From assembly GCA_015698045.1 (NCBI GenBank), contig BLAL01000012.1, forward strand, positions 930,001 to 994,000: a stretch of DNA of 64,000 bases. Reading direction: 5' to 3'. Under the pieces are notes generated by a model, which was not told the DNA's origin, did no database searches, and saw nothing but the letters and a program-made list of their open reading frames with translations. Origin of the DNA: Rhizophagus clarus. Lineage: Eukaryota; Glomeromycota; Glomeromycetes; Glomerales; Glomeraceae. This document shows, one piece after another, positions 9,031 through 20,789 of this stretch; within the stretch, counting starts at the first letter, position 1, and every line of letters starts with the position of its first letter. The translations under genes and the position numbers were made by a program.

Positions 9031-11318
9031 TTACCATTCAAAATCTTCAAAATTTCTATGCAAATAATCAAATTTTTTAACAATTCCTTCCGATTTATAT
9101 TCTTCAATTAAATCTGTATATTCTTATGAATCAAGTTGTAATAACATTGGTTGTCTTCCTCTCCCAGCTCATAAAAATAATTTAAAGGACCCTAGTAAAT
9201 TTAGTTCACAAGAAGCCGTCATGCCAAATTTAAACTTGAATAAGCTAGTTGATGATATAGTTAACATTTCGAGTAGTTTATACTAGGGTTCTTAATCGAG
9301 TCGAGTAAGATCGATAATTGATTGAGTCAATCAATTAATCGATATAAGTTTTCAGCCTCGTCGATCAAATTCGCCTAAATTGATTGATCAATTTACCCAT
9401 GCTAATCGATCATAGTAATATGATGCAATATTTGTATATTTAATTAATAGTATAATGCCCATACAATAACAATATTATTATCCGAACCAAAATGACTTAA
9501 TGATTAAAATTTTCAGATTCTAATATTAAATTAATTAGTTCATAATATATTAGACATGATGTATCGCATGAAATATTTGTACAGCATAAAATGATAGTCC
9601 TAACAGAGCTGTATATGTAATATAATGAATAAATATAAAAGAAGTTATTTTTATGTGAATTTTCAAATTAAACATACGATGTTTGTGTTAAACATTATAA
9701 AGTTAAAGAAATTAAAAGGCACCTTTTGTACATTTTATCTATAATTATTAATTTAGAAAAGAATTATATAAATAAAATGTCAGACAAGAACAAAAAAACG
9801 TAAATAAATATTCAGACATTATCATGTCAATTCACTCCTATTTTTGTAATGATAGGTTAAAGATCGTAAAAAGTGGTATCAAGGTGGGGGCCTGACACTT
9901 TGTATCTGAATTGAGTTCTTGCTTTGTATGTGTTCATTACTGTTTATAATCTAAAAATAATGGCTCAGGTTTAAATGATTCTTTTGTATAAATTTGATAA
10001 GATTAAAGTTAATTTTTTTTAAAATTTAGAAATAAAATTTAATAAATTTAAAAATTTTATAGAATCAATCAATAATCGATCAATTTTAAGTCGATTGTCC
10101 GTTTTTTGTTTGATTGAGCTATAAAATCAATCAAGAAATCGATTGCATGTGATCAATTATGGTAAATCGATTTTTGATCGATCATGTGTTTGTGTGATCG
10201 ATCAAATCATCGATTGAGACTTTTTTCGTCAATTAAATACCCTAGTTTATACCAATCAAGTTCACTTGAAATAAAAAAGTATAAACCATTTAAATACTGA
10301 TAATTGTTCTAAATCTAAACATTCTTTTTATAAGCGATAGTTTGAGATACTTGAGATTTGGACAACTTTGATAAATAGTCTCAATAATAATTTTATTGTC
10401 TTCCTCTCTAAGATTAACGTTGTTAATGCTTATTTCGGTAAGGCTTCCATTTGCATTAACAATTAAATTTCTAAAAGCTTTTACACGAGAAATATCAAAT
10501 TTCAAAATTTGTAACGAAGGTAGTGACATATCTTCTAAGAAATCAAAAAAAATTAATTCTAACCAATATATTTTTACCAAAGCTGAAGATGGGGGTAGTG
10601 ATCTTAACTCAAAGTGTCGTATGGTATGCACATGTTTCATCAATGAATTTCTAAGAATTACAAGAAATTTTTTATCAATTTCATTCTTCTTTGTCAAATC
10701 GACTATTAGACGAACATCAGTTAATTTTTTAAAGGAATCTATTAACTTAATAATACCATAGTTGTTGTTTTCTCTTCACTAATAAGCTCAAATTTTTCAA
10801 TTGATTGACATATTTCTACTAGTCCAGTTAATACGTCATCATTTATTATTCTAGTATAACAACTAAGGAACACAATTTCAGAAAAACAGTATCTGGCACC
10901 AGGAATAAGATGCATTGGATAATAAAATCGTCGAGACCTATAGAGTTTGTAAAGTTCCACAAGTTGAGTTCGAACTTTGATGCTTGAAAGTTCTACCTGT
11001 CTTATCAATCGCATTTAAATCTAAATGTTTACAAAAACTGATATAATTAAATAAAAGTTTCTGATGCGAAATTGTCGAAAAATCAATGCAATGAGCTTTT
11101 AATTTATTTTTTGATTCGTCTGATAAGTGTGAAATAATTACGTTAAATAATATTTTTATGTTTTCTTCAGCTAAGTATTTCCAAGGATTTCTCCATAAAA
11201 ATGAAACGATTATTTCACAACATGTTTTTTTGATCGAAAGGGATGAATAAAGAGTCTTTTTATCGTCTTGTAATTCCTCAAATATCAAATAAAGAATATC
11301 TCTATTTAGCTTGGACAT
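9031..11318 (-). pseudogene. F-box/LRR pseudogene interrupted by a hAT MITE
   Basis: Translation from the ATG at 11318 begins 'MSKLNRDILYLIFEELQDD', nearly identical to the intact gene at 23618. The paralogue can be followed in pieces: F-box and N-terminal region (11318 to about 11010), a middle part in another frame (about 11000-10745, 'GLVEICQSIEKFEL'), 'SLPSLQILKFDISR' (about 10500) and 'IYQSCPNLKYLKLSL' (about 10350). After the MITE (9284-10244) it resumes as 'LFKFKFG' and finishes '...NFEDFEW' with stop at 9031-9033. Besides the insertion there are at least two frameshifts between the N-terminal and middle parts and an in-frame stop in the C-terminal part. The MITE's 8-bp duplication marks the exact disruption point. 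It is clearly non-functional. Confidence 0.85.
9284..10244. mobile_element. hAT-type MITE inserted in an F-box gene copy
   Basis: The ends are TAGGGTTCTTAATCG and, inverted, TAGGGTATTTAATTGACG. The insertion is flanked by a perfect 8-bp duplication GTTTATAC at 9276-9283 and 10245-10252. Both subterminal regions are saturated with GATCGATCA/TGATTGATT-type motifs. The 961-bp element carries no transposase frame. Removing it and one duplication copy restores continuity of the F-box-like reading ('LDWYK' to 'LLEML'), which proves insertion into coding DNA. Confidence 0.85.
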
Positions 11319-11885
11319 TTTTTTGCGAAAAATATTTTTTGCCATTGAAGGATTAGCAAATGATATAATATGTTTGTGAAACATCGTACGATTATGCACG
11401 CATTGCATTATGTCATGAAAATCGCATGAATGCTTATCTGGCACGTCTGGAATGTGTGACAACTGACAGGTTACGCCGAGCGGTGCATGTAAATGAAGGA
11501 TTTTCCTTCTAATAACCAAGGATAGATAGTATGAATACCCCTTCCTTATTTCAAGTAGCAAGTTCGGTAGTTCTTGTTATTTCGTTTATATTGGTCTACG
11601 CCATTCCTGTGGTAAAGATGGTACCATTGTACGTTATCTCAACGATTATCATGATGGTTTCAACTATCTCATCGATTTCAATTGATGTGCATAAAAAATA
11701 TTCTTACTAATTATTTAGAGTAGACTTCACGAATCAATTTATGAGGTTATTAAATATATATACGACTATTGCCGTAATACGTACATACAGTATATTTTTA
11801 CTAATTTATTAAAAATTGATCGTATATTTTTATTTAATTATATATCAAAATATTATTTGTTATCTGGTCTCGCACGCAATAAAAA

Positions 11886-12102
11886 ATTTGTTTAAGGAAT
11901 GTTGATATAAACTTAATTGATGACGATGAATACGAACCTTTCTTAAAGGGTGATATTGATGCAAAATTAATCGATGAAGAAATTGCCGTGAAATTTATTG
12001 AAGTTGATAAAGAAAAAAACAGGAATTGATAAGTTGATGATTCAGAGGGAAAATAAAAAGTATAATGGAGAAGTGAATTATTTTCTAGTTGGAGAATTGT
12101 AA
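11886..12102 (+). pseudogene. C-terminal fragment of an unknown protein
   Basis: Two adjoining frames read as real protein: 'NVDINLIDDDEYEPFLKGD', then 'DEEIAVKFIEVDKEKN', and after a frame change 'TGIDKLMIQRENKKYNG' and 'EVNYFLVGEL' with a stop at 12100-12102. Acidic, hydrophobic-patterned composition distinguishes it from random AT-rich frames. No start codon, N-terminal part or recognised domain is present. It is probably a decayed 3' end of a gene; I cannot name the family. Confidence 0.4.
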
Positions 12103-12374
12103 ACGTATAGTAATAATTGGGTCAAAATACATTTTTTAATATATAGTGATTTACTATACTGCATTACGAGTTATATTCCGTTGATACTTGAATTTAGAAT
12201 ATGTTCATCTATTTGCAATTTATTCGTTGCGTAAAGATGCCGATTGATCTGTCGACTAAATAAATGTGTCTTTTTTTTAACATATCTTTTTGTTAAGAGA
12301 AGTAAAACATTATTTATTAAGTGCAATTTATCTAATATAAATAGAATTTCTTTGACGTTACTTATTTGTATGTA

Positions 12375-12475
12375 TCATAGTGCGTTAAGCCTTGACCGTG
12401 CTGTGTTGCACGTGCTGCTTGGCCGCAGGCCGCAGCCAAATGCCAACTGCTTGGCGTTTCTTGTGCAACAAACAA
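12375..12475. other. Isolated GC-rich patch
   Basis: About 100 bp of clearly higher GC content, including 'gcttggccgcaggccgcagc', interrupts AT-rich DNA. It contains nested short inverted repeats (TTGGC...GCCAA). Composition unlike its surroundings suggests a transposon remnant or foreign fragment. No product is recognisable. Confidence 0.35.
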
Positions 12476-12574
12476 ATCAATATACAATATATATATATAT
12501 ATGCCATTTTTTATCACTTTACGAGCTTCAAACTTTTTCCTTTATTTTTTTAAAAAAAAAATGGTACTTATCAT

Positions 12575-13147
12575 TTATTAGAGAATTTATCCTTACCTTT
12601 ATTAAAAATTTTAAATGCTAGTAGTGTTTTAGTTAAAGAATTAACAAGATTAATTGGAAATACAATCGGAAATCTAAATGAAATAAAGATTGATCAAATA
12701 AATCATGACGATGATGATAATAAAAAAATTATACAAATCATTTATTTAAATTGTCCAAATCTTAAATATCTTAAATCATTAATTAGAAATTGTAATATTT
12801 TAGAATTAGAAAATTTATTAATTAATTGTCAAAATTTAATTGGATTATATATACTTACAAGTGATATAATTAATTGGGATGAATTATTTAAAATCTTATT
12901 AAGATCATCATCAAATAATTTATTTAAATTTAAATTTCTTACAAGAATATCAATTAAATTTGATTCTTTAAAATATTTTTTGGATAATTGGGATAAGGAT
13001 CGTCATCCCCTCTTATTACAAACCATTAGAATGTTTGAAAATCAAAGTTTAAGTTATTTAATTCATGAATATAAAATTAAAGGTATAGTTATGAAATATG
13101 ATAATGATTGGTATGGTACTAATTTTAGAACTTTTGAATGGATTTAA
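12575..13147 (+). pseudogene. 5'-truncated F-box/LRR gene copy
   Basis: An open frame without a suitable start codon reads 'LLENLSLPLLKILNASS', then 'NCPNLKYLKSLIRNCNILE', and ends '...FRTFEWI' at 13147. It aligns end to end with the last ~190 residues of the intact F-box protein at 23618-25060 ('LEDLSLPLLQNLRASRVP'). The F-box and the first ~290 residues are missing; upstream DNA is unrelated. The remaining frame has no internal stop, so truncation by rearrangement or segmental duplication seems recent. It is most likely dead, unless an unseen 5' exon supplies a start. Confidence 0.75.
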
Positions 13148-13417
13148 TTGATAAATTTTATTTATTAGCTTCCTATTTAATTAAGTTATTATTATACTGT
13201 ATGTATTTTTACTGTTATAATAGTGCGACTAGCTTGTGTAATCGTGTTGCTAGTATATTCCAAATAAATAAGTTTTCTCCGAATATATAACATAAGGTTT
13301 ACGCATGCAAATTACCCGAAAAAAATTATATAATAGTCCGTGTAACTTCTACTATTGCATTACTTCAAAAACACACGTCGCAATTTTCTTTTCATAAAAT
13401 AAATCCCAAATATCTAA

Positions 13418-14770
13418 ATGGAAACCAAATTTAGTTCTCAGATAGAGAACACAATCACAAAAATTGTTTGTATTGCAATGAACCCTTTGCCGAAGAATCA
13501 TGGTGTAAAGAATGTGACCCACATAGAGTAATGGAAGGATAATGGAAATCCTGAAATTGATAAATTTATAAAGATACAATGCGTAAATTAGCAGAATATG
13601 AGCTAAAATATGACACTTACAGTTATGATTTTCTTGAATTGATGGATTACAGATATAAAAGAAATTGACGAAGGTGGAATTGCTGCAACTTGGATTGATA
13701 GCAAATTAGAGTGTCAAAAAATGATGATAAATGTTGGGAAAAAATAAAATTTAATATGAAAGTTGCCCTGAAAAAGTTGACGAACCACAAATATATCAGA
13801 TAAATATTTAAACGAAATACTGTATGTCATTATAATATATTATTGTTTAATATTAATTTAAAATTTATTTATTGTAAATATAACTTAAAATACTTTGGAA
13901 TGTACCTAAATAAGGTGGATTAAGATTATATGGATAACTAAAGACCTAGAAACTAAAGAATTTATGATGATTATGTTTGAGGTTCTGCTCATATTAATAA
14001 AATTAGCGAAAATTTTCAATGGATAGGAGGAGTTTACACAAGACTGAAATAGAGAAATATTCTTTTAAGTAATTTTAGTGATATTATGTGGAAAGATAAA
14101 ATTTTTTTCATTGTATAATTTATTATCTATCTTAAAGGGTTTACATAAATTAGGGTATTCTCATAAAGATTTCCATAGTGGAAATATCTTGCAACATAAA
14201 AGCGGCAGTTATAATTTCAGACTTTGGATTGTCTGGACCAGCTAGTATATGAAGTAATGCCATTTATTAAACGGAGAACCATATACGTTATCATCTGATA
14301 TTTATAGCTTAGGTGTAGTTATGGGTGTGTTATCATCTGAAAACCCATATTTTTACAATAAAAAACATAATTTAAGTTTGGCATTAGCCATATGTAATGG
14401 ACTCAGTTCAAAATTTGGAATAAAGACTCCCGAATTTTATAAAAAATTAGCTTATAAATGTACTATGAATGCCAATTCAAATGAAAGACCAACAGTCGAA
14501 GAATTATATAATATATTTTTATTTTGGCATTACTCTATTAAAGGTGAAAAAGATAAAGAAGAGAATTTTGGATATAAAGGAAAAGATGTTATCAGCATTT
14601 AAAAAAGCTGATGAAAAAATATAAATCATCTTAACTTCATATAAAAAAGAAAACTGATTCAGTATTACTAGTAGAATGTTTAATTTCAGTAATATGTTAT
14701 CAAGACCTGTTAATTCATATGTAGCTACAATCTCACCTATGTTACTACACATTCCAGATACCAAGATGCC
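13418..14770 (+). pseudogene. Protein kinase pseudogene (Cys-X2-Cys/kinase family)
   Basis: It starts with ATG and 'METKF', as does the intact kinase at 47148-48647. After an early frame change it gives 'NCLYCNEPFAEESWCKECDP', the family's paired-cysteine N-terminus. Further on come 'HKDFHSGNIL' (about 14161-14190, catalytic loop), a remnant of the DFG segment, 'YNKKHNLSLALAICNGL', 'PEFYKKLAYKC' and 'NANSNERPTVEEL'. Frameshifts and stops separate these blocks, and the glycine-rich loop region is rearranged. A remnant of the family's first intron can be recognised near 13810-13890. Non-functional. Confidence 0.8.
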
Positions 14771-16085
14771 TTCTAATCAGGTGATTGAGTCAACAGTTTT
14801 GTCAAAAGTTCCCAGCAAATGAAGATAGCATTTAATATAAACCATAGCTATGGAATGAGTCTTATTAAATGATCCCTTCCTTAGTGCTGGATTGAATTTT
14901 TCAGACTCCGGGTTAATAGATGTCAGATGATGGCAAGATGATGAATGATGATATTAAAGTTTGGGCTGATGACGAAGTTTGGCCCATTAGAAATGGGCGT
15001 GCTTACATAGCTTATTATGATAAAATAAAACTACATATATTATACGTGAATATATGAGTGTGCATGAAATAGGATATGTATTGTGATAATTATTCATAAA
15101 ATATTAACAATAATCTTAATAATGAAACCAAACGCATATAAAAAAAATTGAAAAAGTATTGTTTTTATCTTAAACACATAGTATTCTTTTGTTTGAATAT
15201 TCAAAGGGTTTTTTATATGTGAAATGTGAATAATATGAGTATGATAAAAATACCTGGGATAAACTTTATCAAGCCTGCCATTGATATGTTATTTACCAAA
15301 CGCCTTTCTAATTTATCCAAATAAGCAAAAAATGGATTGATTGTCACCTTTTAAAGCAGAAGCATTTAGTGTATTGGAACACAATGCACTATTGGATGTA
15401 TTAGCTATCCTATGGAGGGTTTAAATCTTTATAATTACAATGAATTATATTACTACTGATTATTGCATCAACAATGTAAGAATTGTTCAAAACCATATTG
15501 CGTGAACCGAATTTCTTCTGATACATGACATGACTTTTTAAAAAAAAAAATGTAATAACTTTATTGATATTACAAAGCTATAATGTAAAGGCCGGCCTAT
15601 ATAGGAACAAAGAGTGTGGAATAAAGCATGAAACACCTGTCAGAATCCTAGCCTATGCAATGTAGTACAGTACATCTGAAATTACCCGGTCCAAAAGGGC
15701 CGCAAACTCTTAGTAAAACTATTACAAACATTTATTTATTAAATCTGGCCACGCACGCCATACAGTAACGCTAAAATTATGACCTCAGTTAATAACATAA
15801 TAACTTATCCACTCTGGCATAGATACAATAATGACTTCAAACCGTAGGAAAACCTTAATGGTATCACGAAACAAACAAAAAACTGTTACTTTCATTATCA
15901 CAAATATAAATGCAAGTAAAAACGAATTACCGCTATAGATGATGGCATTATCACTCCAACTCTGATGCATACTGTCAACATATATCATGTATACAAGTAC
16001 CTAATAATACTCTAATATAAACAAAACCACCTTGTGACACATGACGCATTTTTATGCACCACTGGATTATTTAGATAGTAATTTA
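14771..16085. other. Gene-free interval
   Basis: About 1.3 kb without any frame, splice pattern or repeat that I can support. Confidence 0.45.
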
Positions 16086-16849
16086 CAGTGTGTAATGAAA
16101 AAAGTTGCCGTCATGAAAATAATTTTTTTTGTATAATAAACATTAAAATGCTTTCATTTTTGCACCCACATATTTTATTTAGCTTATTACTATTCTATTA
16201 AAAGCATTCACATACAAAAAAAGGTCGTCTATTTGCATTTTCTCTCAACAATACCTTATAAATATAAGTTACACAAAATTATAGTTTGATCTCAAATTGA
16301 TTATCATTATTTCTCAATATTAGTCCGATGACGCTTATTTAACAAAAAAAAAATATATCAGGAGTAAGTATTTCTCTTCATATTATTGGATGTAATTTCA
16401 AAAGTTCAAATAAATAAATATTTTTAAGCATAATTAAGATAATTACCCGTTCAACTAAGAATTTTGCTATAATATGCGGGATAATGATCTGTAGCTTATT
16501 AAAAGGAAAAACACTTTTATCATATAACAAATGACCATTTTTATGTAAGAATATTGCAGGAATGGCATTTTTTTACTATAAAATTCATTTAAAGCAAAGA
16601 TTAATATCCGTATTATTAACTGAAGGTTGAGACTATTTTATAGAAAAATACATAAAGATTCTGCAAATAATAAAAAAAGTGAAATGAATTTATTTTAAAA
16701 AAAATATCTGTAGAACAACTATTTTAAAGGGTTTGTATTTGATAGTATATCTATCAAGCTCTCTAATAAATATAGTTTTGTTCAATTATCTTGTATAGTC
16801 ATTAAAAAATGCTATTTTTTATCGCAGCAACTTTTTTCGTTACACACTG
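16086..16849. mobile_element. Tc1/mariner-type MITE (CAGTGTGTAA termini)
   Basis: The left end CAGTGTGTAATGAAAAAAGT and the right end, read inverted, CAGTGTGTAACGAAAAAAGT differ at one base, and both continue with 'TGC'. TA dinucleotides flank the element at 16084-16085 and 16850-16851, as expected for Tc1/mariner insertion. The 764-bp interior is AT-rich and shows no transposase frame, so it is a non-autonomous derivative. Confidence 0.8.
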
Positions 16850-17215
16850 TATATAATAAAGATAATGATTTTGTAATGAATATAAATTTTTATTATAGAG
16901 CTTTTCTTCTTTATTCTTTCATTAGGAATTTTATGGTTTTCTTTTTTCTTCTTTGGGAATGGGTTCATTGATAAACTGACCATTAAGCCAAGTATTCTGA
17001 TTTTTAGTAAATTAGATAGGCAGGTGATCTCTATAGGGGTTTTTATTTTATTTGTAGCTATGTAGCTCTTTTTGTAATATTTAGCAGATCTGTAAATGAA
17101 ATGGTCTGTCATTATGGTAAAAATAAAACAAAAAGGTTTGTTTATTTTGCTATTTACTACCAATCTTCTTCAGTATTACCACAAAATTTTTCCATCCCAC
17201 ATGATCTTAAAAAAT

Positions 17216-18203
17216 TTGTCACTGGTGTCACACCCTCCCTGTTTTCCATTTTACTATGTATTCCAGGAATGAATTTTTTAATTCATTTCATTTTTTTTTG
17301 TTTTTTATGAAATATGGCATGAGGCGTTTAACCAATTTTTGCTATATAAAATTCTATTTGTTACTCATTATTTGTCACATGTATGATTTCCTATATCTTG
17401 GGATGGTAATGGTCACGGTTATTAACTGGTCATGACTGGTTATGACCATGGTCAAAGGCTTCTGATCAACCACCATTTTGACCGACTGTTTGACTGACCA
17501 ACCGTTTAACTGACTGTTAATCGACCATTTAGCTAACCTCATTCATTTGACACTTCTTTTAACAAATTTAATCAATAAAAAAGTCAAATAACATTTTTTT
17601 CACTAACAAAAACACTTTTTAACGTTTTGTCTTGATTAAATTTGTTAAAAAGAAAAATTTGGACAGTTAAACGGTCGGTTAAACGGTCAGTCAAATGGTC
17701 GGTTAAACACGGTCAGCCAAAATGGTTGGTCGGTCAAAGGCCCTTAACTGGTTATGACCAACTGATAACTGACTGTAACTGACCGTTGCCATCCCTACCT
17801 ATGCCAGCCAAGCATATATAATGCTGCCAAAATCAAAAATTTTTTATGACTTATTAATTTGTCACCCTATATCATGCCCGCCAATTTTCCATTTTTACTA
17901 TATACTCCAGGAAGGCAGGAACTAGCATGTAAAATCATATTTGTCACATGCTATTTGTCACACAGGTAATTTCTTAATTCTGACCAAGTGACATAATGCT
18001 ATCAAAAAGTCACGTGAAGTTGACAAATGGGTGAGTTAGTACTAGGTATTAATATATTAATTTTTAATTTTTTGGCCGGAACTTATAAAAAAATTTGGCA
18101 TGACGAATAATATGTGACAAATAGGATTTTTAGCATGAAAAAATTGTCCCTAGAATACTTATAAAAAAAATGAAAAATGGAGGAGTGTGACATAGGTGAC
18201 AGT
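17216..18203. mobile_element. Old palindromic TGTCAC-rich element, split by a younger MITE
   Basis: The left part ('ttgtcactggtgtcacaccc', then 'ttttccattttac') reappears inverted at the right end ('atggaggagtgtgacatagg', then 'tgacagt'). Interior motifs such as TTTGTCACATG, TGGCATGA and TATTCCAGG occur on both arms in opposite orientation. Arms are diverged, so the element is old. A hAT-type MITE (17398-17797) interrupts its left arm. A related fragment occurs at 8655-8745. Superfamily is uncertain. Confidence 0.6.
17398..17797. mobile_element. hAT-type MITE (GGGATGG termini), nested
   Basis: The left end TTGGGATGGTAATGGTCACGG and the right end, read inverted, TAGGGATGGCAACGGTCAG are imperfect terminal repeats. 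Flanking 8-mers CCTATATC (17390-17397) and CCTATGCC (17798-17805) match at six positions. Subterminal regions consist of GGTCAGTTAAACGGTCGG-like motifs in opposite orientation, making a large foldback. The termini resemble those of the MITE at 4452-4974, suggesting related hAT families. Confidence 0.75.
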
Positions 18204-18363
18204 CTGGTGAGAACCACTGCATAATTAATTATAAAAAATTCGGGTCTGAGTATATGGTTCAGTATATCAAATTTTCGGTATATACAGGTCCAGAGTTGAT
18301 TGTATATGAAAGCACTGTTTGGTATTTAAAGATTCATATAAAAATTGTCGCGGTAATCAAACT

Positions 18364-20022
18364 TTACTCAGATTTTGGTAAACTTTGCGAAGCCTCAGAA
18401 ACACTTCCTGGAGTAGGAATTGGTCTCTCCTTTTCAGTTCTGTGACGTTTAAACATAAAATATGCAACTATAATCCCAATTGCTATACTAACAGGTACTA
18501 TAACTACGACAGCTATTAATAATGGTTTTATGTTCGATTCTTGTGAATTATTACTGGAAGTGGAAACGCTGTATGTAGAATTATTGGATGTAGGAATAGA
18601 ATCTGTACTGGACGTGGATTTTGGTGGGTCATAATGGTTTAGCCATGTATAACTTTGTGTATCAAGTAAGTAGATATTTGACTTTGGTGCAATTAGACTT
18701 GGAGTAGTAACACCTTTGTTTATTAATTAAGAAAATCGATTAAGTATTAATATTAAATTTATACGTTGATTAATTTAAAGATGTTTATTATTTACCAAAT
18801 GCAATAATCATATGATTTTCATATAACATCGCAGAATGAGAAGTTAGAGGAGGAGGCGCATTTTCAGGATTATTTGGCATTGGTACAGACCATTCATATT
18901 TATCGCTATTAACGTTTAAGACAGCAAGATCCGGTTTAACCGTTTTTTTATCCCAAGTCGTGCCACCATACATAATAATTCTTTTGTCTGTTGCTTTATA
19001 ATAAAATAAAAATAATTATGAATGAGAGATTCTAGAAGGAATTTTTTTAAACAATTATTTTTACAAGAATTAATTTTTGTAGTATATGAACTTACTCAAT
19101 ACAGCTGTATGACTCATACGTGCCATTATTTGATCACCGTTAATCGCTTGCTGATAAGAGGGAAATTAGAATAAACGTTTGATAACATACGGTATATAAG
19201 AAAAATTATTTACTTTAATAGACCAACTTCCACTTTTCGTGTCATAGACATGAATCTACAATACATTTATATTAAGAATTAATGAATAAACTTTGATTTC
19301 ATGTTAATTCAAGAATTAAATTTTACCGTATTAAAGGGATATGCATCGATAGTTTGCGCAACATCCATAAATGTACCACTGCGCCCACCAATATATAAAA
19401 TTAACCCATCCAAGAATGTGGCAGAATAACCTAATATCGGAAGAGCACCTCCAGGTGGAACAACATTTACACTCCAAATGTTACTTAATGAACCATATAT
19501 ATTCATCTCGTTCGAACGAACATTTGGTGAAGTGTTTATTATGCCTCCACCAAATAAATAAAAATTTCCTTCATCGTCACTAATAGCTGAAACCTCATAA
19601 CGGGATAATGGAAGGTTACCCTGTGACATGACATTTTCTAGTGACAAGGCATTTTCATTAAATTTATAAACAGTCACTGTAGTTTTCGGTAAATCTGTGT
19701 TTGCAAAGATATAAATTACAGGATTTTCCGTATTAACAATGTCAGATGACATAAACGCAGGAAGACTCGGGTTTTCTATTTCAAGTTTCTTCCATGGTGG
19801 AGAAGCAATATCAAATGGGATCGAAAGATTTAAAGAGAGAGCAAAAGTTTGTTCTAATGTGTCGTTAACGGGAGAACCACCAAAAAAATAAATTTGGTCA
19901 TGTAGAAGAGATGCGGCTGAACCAATCCGAGCAAGTGATAAAGCATCGTCAGCAGCTTGAACAGTTACCCAGTTCCAAGAAAAGAAAATGAGCAAATACA
20001 AGTAATAATTTTTTGAAATCAT
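18364..20022 (-). CDS. Kelch-repeat type I membrane protein (five exons)
   Basis: Exons at 20022-19327, 19255-19214, 19150-19096, 18993-18796 and 18713-18364 join in phase to 446 residues; introns are 63-102 bp with GT...AG ends. Residues 1-23 (MISKNYYLYLLIFFSW...VQA) form a signal peptide. About five kelch blades follow, seen as 'DQIYFFGG', 'GNFYLFGGG', 'GLILYIGGR', 'KRIIMYGGT' and 'NHMIIAFG'. Next come a Ser/Thr/Asn-rich stalk, one hydrophobic helix near residues 394-418 ('LLIAVVVIVPVSIAIGIIV'), a KRH stop-transfer and a short cytosolic tail. The kelch propeller is therefore predicted extracellular. Glomeromycotina carry many such receptor-like kelch proteins; the ligand is unknown. All splice junctions preserve the frame, so the gene looks functional. 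Confidence 0.85.
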
Positions 20023-20789
20023 AAATTATAATAGTGGAAACAAACAAGTGTTAAATATTCTGTTTCTCATGTTTCTCTGAAAAGCAATTTCTGCTGTGTA
20101 CATGCACTACTTGTGTTATAACGTTAAAAAAACATGCAACATAAAACTATTTAGGACGATCCGATGTACAAATCCGGAATAGGTAGTTTAGTATAGAGAT
20201 ATAATTATAAACAATACACAAAGATTGTTTTTTTTGGGAAAATGGCTTCTGGGAAACCACATAATTTTAGTTGTGCTACAAATACTGATATTTCGTAACT
20301 AATTTGATTTCGACAATAAATACATATAATAAAAAAATAATTAAATTAAAAAGAAAATTTCATGTAATTTAAGTATCACAGGGCATATGTAGTGTCTCAG
20401 AAAAATCTTTCAAGCCGATCACCACTCTGGACCTCAGGCTTGTGGATAAGTTAGCCTGGACCGAGAGTAAGTTTAGCGCATCGGAACAAGAGTCAGATAA
20501 CTCGTTATTTCATATTTCACTACTTTGGTTGAGATCGCAAAATTATTATCCATTGGTGAGCAATAAATTACTCATACCAAAGTTTGTGTCGTTTCTTTTA
20601 ATTATGGCATTCCCAAGATTAAATCAGGATAAGAACTATGAATTCACCGGGTATACTTTTGTGCTTCTCGCTATAATTAAAGCCAATATGCAAATTAACA
20701 TTCCTTAATGTGGAGTAGGATGCATCCGGTGTTTTCAAAGCTATTGCATTCAATATGATATGTGAAACCCAATTAATTAATAAATTTTT

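Noticed and set aside
10396-10761. 121-residue plus-strand frame
   Set aside because: It is antisense to the F-box pseudogene, whose minus-strand frame aligns with intact paralogues.
12244-12621. 125-residue plus-strand frame
   Set aside because: It spans an AT-rich leader, the GC-rich patch and the start of the truncated F-box copy in a different frame, so it cannot be a real protein.
20442-20708. 88-residue plus-strand frame
   Set aside because: It starts at GTG, not ATG, and has no domain, promoter or homologous copy in the window.
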